The notes below the pieces were generated by a model that was not told the DNA's origin, made no database searches, and saw only the letters and a program-made list of their open reading frames with translations. Positions 1 to 5,614 of a stretch of DNA of 6,277 nt are shown here, one piece after another (position 1 is the first letter of the stretch; each line of letters starts with the position of its first letter). This DNA is from an uncultured Eubacteriales bacterium (GTDB lineage: Bacteria; Bacillota; Clostridia; Christensenellales; UBA1242): positions 1 to 6,277 of the forward strand of contig CARBWQ010000053.1 in assembly GCA_948949055.1 (NCBI GenBank). The letters run 5' to 3'. Position numbers and translations under genes: made by a program.

Positions 1-69
1 AATTTAATTATTCTAGCTGAATATTTTGATGTGACTGCTGGCTATATTTTGGGGATTGAAGATTTTTAG
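1..69 (+). CDS. C-terminal fragment of an XRE-family HTH regulator (5' end outside window)
   Basis: Reading from base 1 gives 22 codons and a TAG stop. The peptide begins NLIILAEYFDV and ends GYILGIEDF. About 10 of these 22 residues are identical to the C-terminus of the complete XRE regulator at 251-457 when aligned without gaps, including the shared pattern LA-x-x-F-x-VTA-x-Y-x-LG. This is the last helix of the lambda-repressor-like fold, typical of small XRE/Cro proteins (family knowledge). The helix-turn-helix itself lies outside the window, so DNA binding is inferred from the paralogue. A strong terminator follows directly, so it is transcribed separately from the next gene. Whether it is full length, or what it controls, cannot be seen. 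Confidence 0.7.
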   Translation, partial: NLIILAEYFDVTAGYILGIEDF

Positions 70-71
70 TG

Positions 72-96
72 AAAGGATAGCATCTATCCTTTTTTT
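72..96 (+). terminator. Intrinsic terminator of the truncated HTH gene
   Basis: A perfect 9-bp stem pairs AAAGGATAG (72-80) with CTATCCTTT (84-92) around a CAT loop. The T run extends to base 96. It begins three bases after the TAG stop, as expected for a rho-independent terminator. Confidence 0.88.
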
Positions 97-225
97 ATTT
101 TATAATTTATAGTGCAACTATTTGGGCATATTATAAGCTAGTTCTTTTTTATGATAAATATTTTATTATGTTTTCATAAAAAGTTGCAATTTAACAACAT
201 GAGTACATAGTTTAACTGTTTGGTT

Positions 226-231
226 TATAAT
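226..231 (+). promoter_or_regulatory. Probable -10 box of the small HTH gene
   Basis: TATAAT is an exact sigma-A -10 hexamer, 20 bases upstream of the ATG at 251. No good -35 sits 16-18 bases upstream; the nearest bases (around 203-208) match poorly. The promoter is therefore weak or activator-dependent, or the match is chance in AT-rich DNA. A short inverted repeat GTTG (183-186) / CAAC (195-198) just upstream could be an operator for an autoregulating XRE protein. That is inference only. Confidence 0.4.
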
Positions 232-250
232 TTCTAAAAAAGAGGAGATT

Positions 251-457
251 ATGACAAAAGCAGGAGAAAGAATTAAAAGTTTAAGAAAAAGAAATAACTT
301 GTCACTTGCAATACTTAGTAAATTGACAGGTTTATCTAAGTCAGCAATAAATCGTTGGGAAAATAATAAAACTGATATAAATGGTAATGCAATTGTTGCA
401 TTAGCCAAGTTTTTTGAAGTTACTGCCGATTATTTATTAGGATTGACCGACTATTAA
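251..457 (+). CDS. Small XRE-family helix-turn-helix transcriptional regulator
   Basis: The 68-residue protein is essentially a single HTH domain of the Cro/C1 (XRE) type, residues about 5-62. It opens with AGERIKSLRKRNNLS, followed by helix 2 (about 18-26) and the recognition helix SKSAINRWENN at 29-39. The WEN after the recognition helix and the closing VTADYLLGL are classic for the family. There is no partner-binding or protease domain, so it is probably a dimeric DNA-binding repressor acting on a nearby or its own promoter. An AGGAG (243-247) lies 3 bases before the ATG, close but acceptable. It is a paralogue of the truncated gene ending at 69 and has its own terminator. Neighbouring genes give no clear target. 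Family assignment is sure; the role is unknown. Confidence 0.9.
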   Translation: MTKAGERIKSLRKRNNLSLAILSKLTGLSKSAINRWENNKTDINGNAIVALAKFFEVTADYLLGLTDY

Positions 458-478
458 TCAAAAATAAAAAAATCTACC

Positions 479-510
479 TAATATTGATATTTTTGTATCA
501 ATATTATTTT
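479..510 (+). terminator. Probable AT-rich hairpin terminator after the HTH gene
   Basis: An 11-bp perfect stem pairs 479-489 (TAATATTGATA) with 496-506 (TATCAATATTA) around a 6-base loop. Only four T residues follow (507-510), and the stem is nearly all A:T, so termination may be weak. It lies 21 bases after the HTH stop codon and separates that gene from der. Confidence 0.55.
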
Positions 511-616
511 ATCTTCCTCTTAAACAATATAATAAGTTAAAATTTATATACTTAAATATTCTAAATACTTTTACTTTTTAATTGTCTTTTTTTTCTTTTT
601 ATGTTATATTTTTTTT

Positions 617-620
617 GAGG
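617..620 (+). promoter_or_regulatory. Ribosome binding site fixing the der start
   Basis: GAGG lies 9 bases before the ATG at 630. The frame is open further upstream to a TTG at 582, but that codon has no ribosome binding site and would add a 16-residue hydrophobic leader not found in Der proteins. This site decides the start. Confidence 0.75.
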
Positions 621-629
621 TACAAAAAT

Positions 630-1940
630 ATGATTAAGCCGATTGTTGCTGTTGTTGGTAGACCTAATGTTGGCAAAAGCACTTTTTTTAATAAAATTTG
701 TGGCAAGAGAATTAGTATCGTTGATGATACGCCGGGGGTTACTCGGGATAGAATTTATGCTGACGCTAACTGGGCAGGACATGATTTTACTTTAATTGAT
801 ACCGGTGGTATCGATAGTGGTAGTGATGACCTCTTTCAAGAGGATATTAAAAAACAAGCTTTATTTGCAGTTCAAGAAGCAGATGTTGTAGTCTTGCTTG
901 TTGATGGTAGGGTTGGGGTGACGACTAATGATGAAGAGGTTGCCTCAATTCTTTTGCGTTATAAAACTCCTATTGTCCTTGTTGTAAATAAACTTGACAA
1001 TTTTGAGATAGAGAAGACTTATGAATTTTATAGTCTTGGATTGGGTGACCCTTATCCACTTTCTGTTCATCAAAGTAAGGGAATTGGAGATATTTTGGAC
1101 GCCATTGTTTCAAACTTTAAGGTAAGGGAGATTGATAGTGACCCAAATGTGACAAAAATTGCTGTCGTTGGAAGACCTAATGTTGGTAAAAGTAGCATAG
1201 TTAATCGACTTATTGGCAGTGACAGAGTGGTTGTTAGTGATATTGAGGGCACAACTCGTGATGCAGTGCTTGTTCCATTTAGATGCAACAAGAAGGACTA
1301 TGCTCTTGTTGATACTGCTGGGCTTAGAAGACAAAGGTCGGTTGAGAGAGTTTCTATTGAAGGTTATTCGGTGCTAAGGACAATGTCTGCCATTGATGAA
1401 GCTGACGTTGCTATAATTGTTCTGGACGGAAGCAAGGAAAAAATCACAGAACAAGATGTAAGAATTGCTGGTTATGTTGATGAGGCAGGTAAACCTAGTG
1501 TTATTGTAGTAAATAAGTGGGATATCAAGTCAAAAAGTAAGGAGGAATTTCTTAGCAATTTAAAGGCAGACCTTGCATTTATGAGTTATTTTAAAGTGGT
1601 ATTTGTTTCAGCTTTGACTGGGGCAAGTATAGGACAGATTATGGAACAAGTTGAGTTAAGTCATCAGAATGCCTGCAAGAGAATTACGACAGGCACGCTC
1701 AACGACCTTCTTCATGATGCAATTCTTAATTTTGAGCCTCCTGCTCATAATGGAGCGAGGGTTAAAATAAGATATATAACTCAGGCATCTACAAATCCTC
1801 CTACATTTGTGCTATTTGTCAACAATCCAAAGCTTATTAATTTTTCATATAAGAGATATCTTGAAAATAGATTTAGAGAACGTATTGACCTTGCTGGAAC
1901 ACCTGTGAGGTTTGTAATTAAAGGAAAGGGGGAAGAGTAA
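630..1940 (+). CDS. der: Ribosome-associated GTPase Der (EngA)
   Basis: Der is an essential cytoplasmic GTPase with two consecutive G domains that helps mature the 50S ribosomal subunit (family knowledge). From the ATG at 630 the protein has 436 residues, a usual length for Firmicutes. G domain 1 shows GRPNVGKST (10-18), TPGVTRDR (34-41), DTGG (57-60) and NKLD (120-123). G domain 2 shows GRPNVGKSS (181-189), EGTTRD (206-211), DTAG (228-231) and NKWD (295-298). The C-terminal KH-like RNA-binding domain occupies about 350-436, with FEPPAHNGARVKIRYITQ near its start. All guanine-nucleotide motifs are intact, so it should be active. Its TAA stop shares a base with the plsY start, and the plsY ribosome binding site lies inside its 3' end. 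No convincing -35/-10 pair is visible upstream; the 511-616 stretch is simply T-rich with isolated TATAAT-like hexamers. Confidence 0.97.
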   Translation: MIKPIVAVVGRPNVGKSTFFNKICGKRISIVDDTPGVTRDRIYADANWAGHDFTLIDTGGIDSGSDDLFQEDIKKQALFAVQEADVVVLLVDGRVGVTTNDEEVASILLRYKTPIVLVVNKLDNFEIEKTYEFYSLGLGDPYPLSVHQSKGIGDILDAIVSNFKVREIDSDPNVTKIAVVGRPNVGKSSIVNRLIGSDRVVVSDIEGTTRDAVLVPFRCNKKDYALVDTAGLRRQRSVERVSIEGYSVLRTMSAIDEADVAIIVLDGSKEKITEQDVRIAGYVDEAGKPSVIVVNKWDIKSKSKEEFLSNLKADLAFMSYFKVVFVSALTGASIGQIMEQVELSHQNACKRITTGTLNDLLHDAILNFEPPAHNGARVKIRYITQASTNPPTFVLFVNNPKLINFSYKRYLENRFRERIDLAGTPVRFVIKGKGEE

Positions 1941-2734
1941 TGGAAATGGTTGAATCTGTGCTTCTACTTATCTTAGCTGGCTTTGTTAGTTATTTTATAG
2001 GCACAATAAATTTCTCCAAGATTATCGCTTGGAGAGCAAAGAAAAAAGATATTACTCAAATTGGTAGTCACAATCCTGGTGCGATGAATATGCTTCGTTC
2101 ATTTGGGTTTGGACTTGCGCTTTTGACCTTCGTTGCTGAGGCAACTAAGGCTGGACTTGTTTGTCTTGGATTTAAACTGCTTTACGATCATTTTGGCGTA
2201 TGGGGTGGTGGCGACTTTGTTTATTATTTAGCTGGTTTTTGTCTTATGATAGGCTACAATTTCCCTGTTTGGACAAAATTTAAAGGTGGAAAAGGTGTTG
2301 CCTGTTTTGCTGGAATTTTACTCTTCTCACCAATTTGGTATGTAAGCCTTGGTTGGTTTGCTGTTTGCTTTGTATTATTTATATTTATTGACATCGGCTC
2401 AGTAATATCTCTTATCTATACTGGTGGACTTGCGATTGCAACAACAGTTTTCTTCTGGCTTATGAACTATTCTGTTTGGGTAGCTGCCTATGTAACTGCT
2501 ATGGTTTGGGCTTTATATATTCTCACTATTATTAGACATAGAGCTAACCTTAAAAGACTATTTAGTGGTACTGAAAATAGAGTGGGCTTTAAGGATAAAC
2601 TCAAAAAAGTGTTCTGTCATAAGAAGGGGGAACGCATTATTGATGAGGCTAATATTGAAAGTGAAGCTGAAAGCGAGATAGTCATCGATGAAACAAATGA
2701 TTATGTAAAGGATAATGAAGAAAATAAAAATTAA
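1940..2734 (+). CDS. plsY: Acyl-phosphate:glycerol-3-phosphate acyltransferase PlsY, with acidic C-terminal tail
   Basis: PlsY is an integral membrane enzyme that moves the acyl group from acyl-phosphate (made by PlsX) to glycerol-3-phosphate, the first step of phospholipid synthesis. Several hydrophobic segments span about 4-30, 55-80, 92-110, 120-170 and 172-198. The three family motifs are visible: GSHNPGAMNMLR (42-53), FKGGKGVA (114-121) and RHRANLKRLFSGTE (199-212), the last carrying the conserved His and Asn. Variations from the common consensus are GAMN instead of GATN, and GYNFPV (105-110) where GHNFPV is usual. The protein is 264 residues against about 200 for the family. The excess is a hydrophilic tail: a basic stretch (217-230) and then a strongly acidic one (231-264). 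The ATG overlaps the der TAA (TAATG), with a GGGGGA ribosome binding site at 1928-1933, indicating translational coupling. A second ATG two codons in is also possible. Confidence 0.95.
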   Translation: MEMVESVLLLILAGFVSYFIGTINFSKIIAWRAKKKDITQIGSHNPGAMNMLRSFGFGLALLTFVAEATKAGLVCLGFKLLYDHFGVWGGGDFVYYLAGFCLMIGYNFPVWTKFKGGKGVACFAGILLFSPIWYVSLGWFAVCFVLFIFIDIGSVISLIYTGGLAIATTVFFWLMNYSVWVAAYVTAMVWALYILTIIRHRANLKRLFSGTENRVGFKDKLKKVFCHKKGERIIDEANIESEAESEIVIDETNDYVKDNEENKN

Positions 2735-2758
2735 TGTCTATTATTAGACATTTTTTTT
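2733..2758 (+). terminator. Intrinsic terminator overlapping the plsY stop codon
   Basis: An 8-bp perfect stem pairs AATGTCTA (2733-2740) with TAGACATT (2745-2752) around a TTAT loop, and eight T residues run 2751-2758. The left arm starts inside the TAA stop of plsY. The minus strand also has a T-rich tract after the hairpin, so it may act in both directions. It separates der-plsY from spoIVA. Confidence 0.9.
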
Positions 2759-2972
2759 AATTCGCAAGAATAACAGGTCCAAAGCAGGCTTTTTCTTTAA
2801 GTACGATAGGAATAACCCTAGCGAAGCGAGTGTTTTCTTGTTAATAATCACATAATTTTTAATTAAATTTATCTATTAAAGAGATTTTTTCTTTATATAC
2901 AAAAATATTTTTCTTTTTGTTCTATTTGGCTTTTTTGCGTCATAAGTTATCTTGTCGCATGGAGGAAAAAGA
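2759..2972. other. Spacer before spoIVA: GC-richer island plus AT-rich leader
   Basis: This non-coding stretch has two unlike parts. Bases 2761-2844 are about 39% GC and contain a GCGAAGC hairpin sequence (2821-2827 region) and an AAAGC/GCTTT inverted repeat (around 2779-2792). Open frames cross it on both strands (28 codons on +, 27 on -), but none has a start codon and ribosome binding site. Bases 2845-2950 are roughly 20% GC. spoIVA is a sigma-E gene in Bacillus (established), so a sigma-E promoter is expected here. TATACAAA at 2896-2903 resembles a sigma-E -10 (CATACA-type), but I see no matching -35 at 13-15 bases. No good sigma-A pair is present either. No gpsA remnant is recognisable. 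Confidence 0.5.
2961..2965 (+). promoter_or_regulatory. Ribosome binding site fixing the spoIVA start
   Basis: GGAGG lies 7 bases before the ATG at 2973. The frame also opens at a TTG at 2952, but that would put this site inside the coding region and add seven residues. The ATG start gives a protein that begins MEKYEIYEDI, aligning with the known SpoIVA start. Confidence 0.85.
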
Positions 2973-4448
2973 ATGGAAAAATATGAAATCTATGAAGATA
3001 TTAAGACCCGTACTAATGGCGATATATATATTGGTGTAGTTGGACCTGTCAGAGTTGGCAAATCTACCTTTATCACAGAATTTATGAAGAAATTAGTTGT
3101 TCCTAATATCGAAGAAAAAAACAGTAAGAAGCGAACTATTGATGAGCTTCCTCAGTCTGCTGACGGCAAAACAATTATGACAACTCAGCCTCATTTTGTT
3201 CCAAATGAAGCTGTTAAAATCAAAGTTGCTAATGCTGAAATGAAAGTTCGCATGATTGATTGTGTTGGATATGTAGTAGGTGGGGTTATGGGACACACAG
3301 AGGGCGATAAACCTCGACTTGTCAAAACACCTTGGTCAGAAGAGGAACTTCCTTTTGAAGAAGCTGCCGAGCTTGGCACTGACAAAGTTATCAATGAACA
3401 TTCAACTATTGGCGTTGTGGTTACTACCGATGGTTCTGTTACAGATATTGCTAGAAATAATTATGTTGAAGCAGAAGAACGTGTAATTGCTCAAATGAAA
3501 TCTAGTGGAAAACCATTTGTAATCGTTTTAAACTGCAAAAATCCTAATTCTAGTGATAGCAAAAAGCTTGCCACTGCTCTTGAAACAAAATATGAAGTTC
3601 CAGTTGTGGCTATGAACGCACAAGAAATGAAAGATGAAGATGTTGATAAAGTCGTTGAAAGCATTTTAATGGAATTCCCTGTCACTTCAATTAAGGTTTC
3701 AATGCCTGAATGGCTTAGAGCGCTTGAATTTGATAGCGAAATAATCTCTGAAATTGCAAGCGAAATGAAAAGGCTAAGTGCAAATCTCAATAAACTTAGT
3801 GATGCTGGCAAAAACCAAATCGCTTTTGCTGAAAGTGCTTCTTTTGAGCCAATTACAGTTTCTACTATTGAAGCAGGTAATGGAACGGTAAAATTCAATA
3901 TCATTCCAAAGGACGGACTATTCTATCAAGTTCTTTCAAAAGAATGTGGTTATGAAATCGTAGATGATTTCCAACTTGTAAGCTATATTAAAGAACTCGC
4001 TATTGCTAAACTTGAATATGATAAGATTAAAGGTGCTCTTGAAGAGGTTAAACAAACTGGTTATGGCATTGTAGAACCTAGACGAGAGGATATGGAACTT
4101 GGTGAACCTGAAATTATCAAGCAAGGTAATCGTTATGGAGTTAAGATTAAAGCAACAGCACCTTCTCTTCATATAATGAGAGTTGATGTTGCAGCAGAAG
4201 TTACTCCAATTGTTGGAAATGAAGATCAAAGTCAAGATCTTGCTAAAAACCTTGTTGAGCAATTTGATAGTGATCCTCAATCAATTTGGGATACAAATAT
4301 ATTGGGTAAAAGTCTTTATAGCTTGGTTGGTGATAGTATCAATTCCAAGATTGTGCTTATGCCAGTTGAAGCTCAGCGTAAGATGAGAAAAACACTATCT
4401 CGAATTGTAAATGAAGGCAAGGGTGGAGTGCTTTGCATACTGTTATAA
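2973..4448 (+). CDS. spoIVA: Stage IV sporulation protein A (spore-coat basement ATPase)
   Basis: SpoIVA is made in the mother cell, binds the forespore surface with SpoVM, and hydrolyses ATP to polymerise irreversibly into the basement layer of the spore coat (knowledge from Bacillus subtilis). The 491-residue length is nearly identical to the 492 of B. subtilis. Residues 1 to about 240 form the P-loop ATPase of the TRAFAC class. The Walker A motif is GPVRVGKS (24-31) with Lys30, DELPQSADGKTIMTT ends in the Thr70-Thr71 pair, and the Walker B-like Asp96 lies in MIDCVGY. EHSTIGVVVTTDG and EAEERV are further recognisable SpoIVA blocks. The middle and C-terminal regions include KQTGYGIVEPRREDM and the closing GGVLCILL, the end needed for localisation. 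Position 28 is Val where Thr is usual before GKS. The gene is monocistronic, flanked by terminators, and its presence implies an endospore-forming organism. Confidence 0.97.
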   Translation: MEKYEIYEDIKTRTNGDIYIGVVGPVRVGKSTFITEFMKKLVVPNIEEKNSKKRTIDELPQSADGKTIMTTQPHFVPNEAVKIKVANAEMKVRMIDCVGYVVGGVMGHTEGDKPRLVKTPWSEEELPFEEAAELGTDKVINEHSTIGVVVTTDGSVTDIARNNYVEAEERVIAQMKSSGKPFVIVLNCKNPNSSDSKKLATALETKYEVPVVAMNAQEMKDEDVDKVVESILMEFPVTSIKVSMPEWLRALEFDSEIISEIASEMKRLSANLNKLSDAGKNQIAFAESASFEPITVSTIEAGNGTVKFNIIPKDGLFYQVLSKECGYEIVDDFQLVSYIKELAIAKLEYDKIKGALEEVKQTGYGIVEPRREDMELGEPEIIKQGNRYGVKIKATAPSLHIMRVDVAAEVTPIVGNEDQSQDLAKNLVEQFDSDPQSIWDTNILGKSLYSLVGDSINSKIVLMPVEAQRKMRKTLSRIVNEGKGGVLCILL

Positions 4449-4452
4449 TCAT

Positions 4453-4479
4453 AAAAGGAGGATTAACTCCTCTTTTTTT
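4453..4479 (+). terminator. Intrinsic terminator of spoIVA
   Basis: A 10-bp stem with one G:T wobble pairs AAAAGGAGGA (4453-4462) with TCCTCTTTTT (4468-4477), leaving a TTAAC loop and T residues to 4479. It starts four bases after the TAA stop. The purine-rich left arm could look like a ribosome binding site, but no start codon follows at suitable distance. Confidence 0.9.
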
Positions 4480-4505
4480 GTTTAATGTACAAATTATTAA
4501 AGGTA

Positions 4506-4534
4506 TTGACATAACTTTATTTCAATGTTAAAAT
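4506..4534 (+). promoter_or_regulatory. Strong sigma-A promoter with extended -10, upstream of the 294-aa gene
   Basis: TTGACA (4506-4511) is an exact -35. After a 17-base spacer comes TAAAAT (4529-4534), preceded by TG at 4526-4527, giving an extended -10 (TGTTAAAAT). Transcription should begin near 4540. A perfect 10-bp palindrome TATACGTATA (4536-4545) straddles that start point and could be an operator. A ribosome binding site AAGGGG (4545-4550) follows, 8 bases before the ATG. Confidence 0.85.
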
Positions 4535-4558
4535 ATATACGTATAAGGGGAAGACCAT

Positions 4559-5443
4559 ATGAATGATAATAAACGTCTGATAATTAATATAATGAAACGC
4601 TCTCATATTTGGCAGAATAAAAAGCAGAGATTTAAATCTTTATTAAACGATAAAGAATACATTGAACTAAAAAATGGAGATAGTTTGTTGAAATTTCAAA
4701 CAGATTTGGTTTCTCGTGCTGAAAAAATACTTGAAAATGACTTAGTGTATCAATCAAAATTAAAGAGTTATCAAGAAAAGTGGAGAGATGGTGGAAAGGC
4801 TTTGGCAGGTGATGAAACTTTGCTAAGTTCAGATAAAAGAATTGCTGACATGCAAAAGAAAAGTATGGAGCTAAAAGAAGAAATAGATTTACTTTTACAA
4901 AAAAGTGGAAAAACTTTATTAAACTTTTTGAAAAATAGATATGATAAGAAGCGTTATGATGCTACTAATGAAAATTCAAAAATTGCTTCAACTTTATTTA
5001 AAGAAAATAATGATGATAAAAAAGATTTGTTTGAGATTGAATTAAAAGCGATTAGTGATGCTTTGGCACTTGAAAGAGAAGAGGGGGCTAATTACCAAAA
5101 CGCGATGCTGGTAAAAGCTTTGGATTTTGTTCACCTCGAAGATACAAAAGTGGCAATAGAATCTAGCGATTGGGAAAGCCGTGATTTTAAATCAAGTTAT
5201 ATTCCAAGTTTATCAATTGCACGCTTGGCACAAGAGGCTATTGAAAGAGAGGGATTGTCATTAAAGGCAAATGCTAATAGAATGTTTAAAGCACAATTAA
5301 AACAATACTATGGCAGAAGTATATGTGCATTTGCTCGTGATACTAGGAGTCTTAATGAAACAAAATTTGAATTAGCATCTGAAAAAGTTGCAGACCAAAA
5401 AATCCAAACAAACCATGAAGAAGAGCGTGAAACGGCTTTATAA
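4559..5443 (+). CDS. Uncharacterised charged, helical protein (294 aa)
   Basis: I do not recognise this protein. It has no signal peptide, no membrane segment and no nucleotide-binding or catalytic motif that I can identify, so it is probably cytoplasmic. It is rich in Lys, Glu, Asp and Ser. Residues about 85-130 (SSDKRIADMQKKSMELKEEI onward) look like a long amphipathic helix or coiled coil. A Lys/Asp/Asn-rich stretch follows at about 128-156. A less charged part at about 156-268 includes ALALEREEGANYQNAMLV, WESRDF, SIARLAQEAIEREGLSL and QLKQYYGRSICAFARD, and may be a folded helical domain. The tail (about 270-294) is again charged. The first ATG is chosen because AAGGGG lies 8 bases upstream under a strong promoter; the Met at residue 12 has no such site. 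It is monocistronic, with its own terminator. A sporulation role is not supported, since the promoter is of the vegetative type. Confidence 0.85.
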   Translation: MNDNKRLIINIMKRSHIWQNKKQRFKSLLNDKEYIELKNGDSLLKFQTDLVSRAEKILENDLVYQSKLKSYQEKWRDGGKALAGDETLLSSDKRIADMQKKSMELKEEIDLLLQKSGKTLLNFLKNRYDKKRYDATNENSKIASTLFKENNDDKKDLFEIELKAISDALALEREEGANYQNAMLVKALDFVHLEDTKVAIESSDWESRDFKSSYIPSLSIARLAQEAIEREGLSLKANANRMFKAQLKQYYGRSICAFARDTRSLNETKFELASEKVADQKIQTNHEEERETAL

Positions 5444-5449
5444 GGTAAT

Positions 5450-5480
5450 AAAAGAGGTGATATTAAATCTCCTCTTTTTT
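5450..5480 (+). terminator. Intrinsic terminator of the 294-aa gene
   Basis: AAAAGAGG (5450-5457) pairs perfectly with CCTCTTTT (5471-5478). After one T:T mismatch, GAT/ATC extends the stem, and the loop is ATTAA. The T run reaches 5480. It begins six bases after the TAA stop of the 294-aa gene. Confidence 0.9.
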
Positions 5481-5489
5481 ATTTAAGTA

Positions 5490-5518
5490 TTGACATTTAA
5501 ATAAAATTAGGGTAAACT
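5490..5518 (+). promoter_or_regulatory. Sigma-A promoter of the right-edge gene
   Basis: TTGACA (5490-5495) is an exact -35, and TAAACT (5513-5518) follows after 17 bases. The predicted start is near 5525. The promoter begins ten bases after the preceding terminator, so the right-edge gene is an independent unit. An inverted repeat, TAAACTT (5513-5519) and AAGTTTA (5531-5537), overlaps the -10 and the start point, an arrangement that would suit a repressor site or a 5' hairpin. Confidence 0.8.
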
Positions 5519-5548
5519 TATAAAGTAAAAAAGTTTAAGTCGAGCATT

Positions 5549-5593
5549 ATGAAGGAAGAAACAGCTTTTGTAAGTAATGGTGCGAAAATTTAG
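5549..5593 (+). CDS. Possible 14-codon leader ORF, in frame with the downstream gene
   Basis: ATG at 5549 opens a frame reading MKEETAFVSNGAKI and ending at TAG (5591-5593). It lies between the promoter and the start of the right-edge gene and is in the same frame as it, 22 codons upstream. After the TAG, seven open codons (INKNEDI) lead directly to the ATG at 5615. Its ribosome binding site is poor (only GAG at 5542-5544). Three readings are possible: a regulatory leader peptide, the original N-terminus cut off by a nonsense change, or chance. The sequence alone does not decide. Confidence 0.25.
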   Translation: MKEETAFVSNGAKI

Positions 5594-5614
5594 ATAAATA
5601 AAAATGAGGACATT

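Noticed and set aside
166..408. 80-codon minus-strand open frame across the small HTH gene
   Set aside because: It overlaps a clear XRE domain on the + strand; its hydrophobic translation is what AT-rich antisense DNA gives.
582..629. Extension of der to a TTG start at 582
   Set aside because: It adds a hydrophobic 16-residue leader from T-rich intergenic DNA, has no ribosome binding site, and Der family members start at MxKPxVAVVGRPNVGKS, as from the ATG at 630.
2917..2945. TTGTTC / TCATAA as a sigma-A promoter for spoIVA
   Set aside because: Both hexamers match poorly despite a 17-base spacing, and spoIVA is expected to be a sigma-E gene.
2952..2972. Extension of spoIVA to a TTG start at 2952
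   Set aside because: The GGAGG at 2961-2965 would be inside the coding sequence, and the MEKYEIYEDI start matches the family.
3491..3904. 137-codon open frame on the minus strand inside spoIVA
   Set aside because: It is the antisense shadow of a strongly conserved gene and shows no recognisable domain.
4453..4462. AAAAGGAGGA read as a ribosome binding site for a small gene after spoIVA
   Set aside because: It is the left arm of a terminator hairpin, and no start codon with an open frame follows at a suitable distance.
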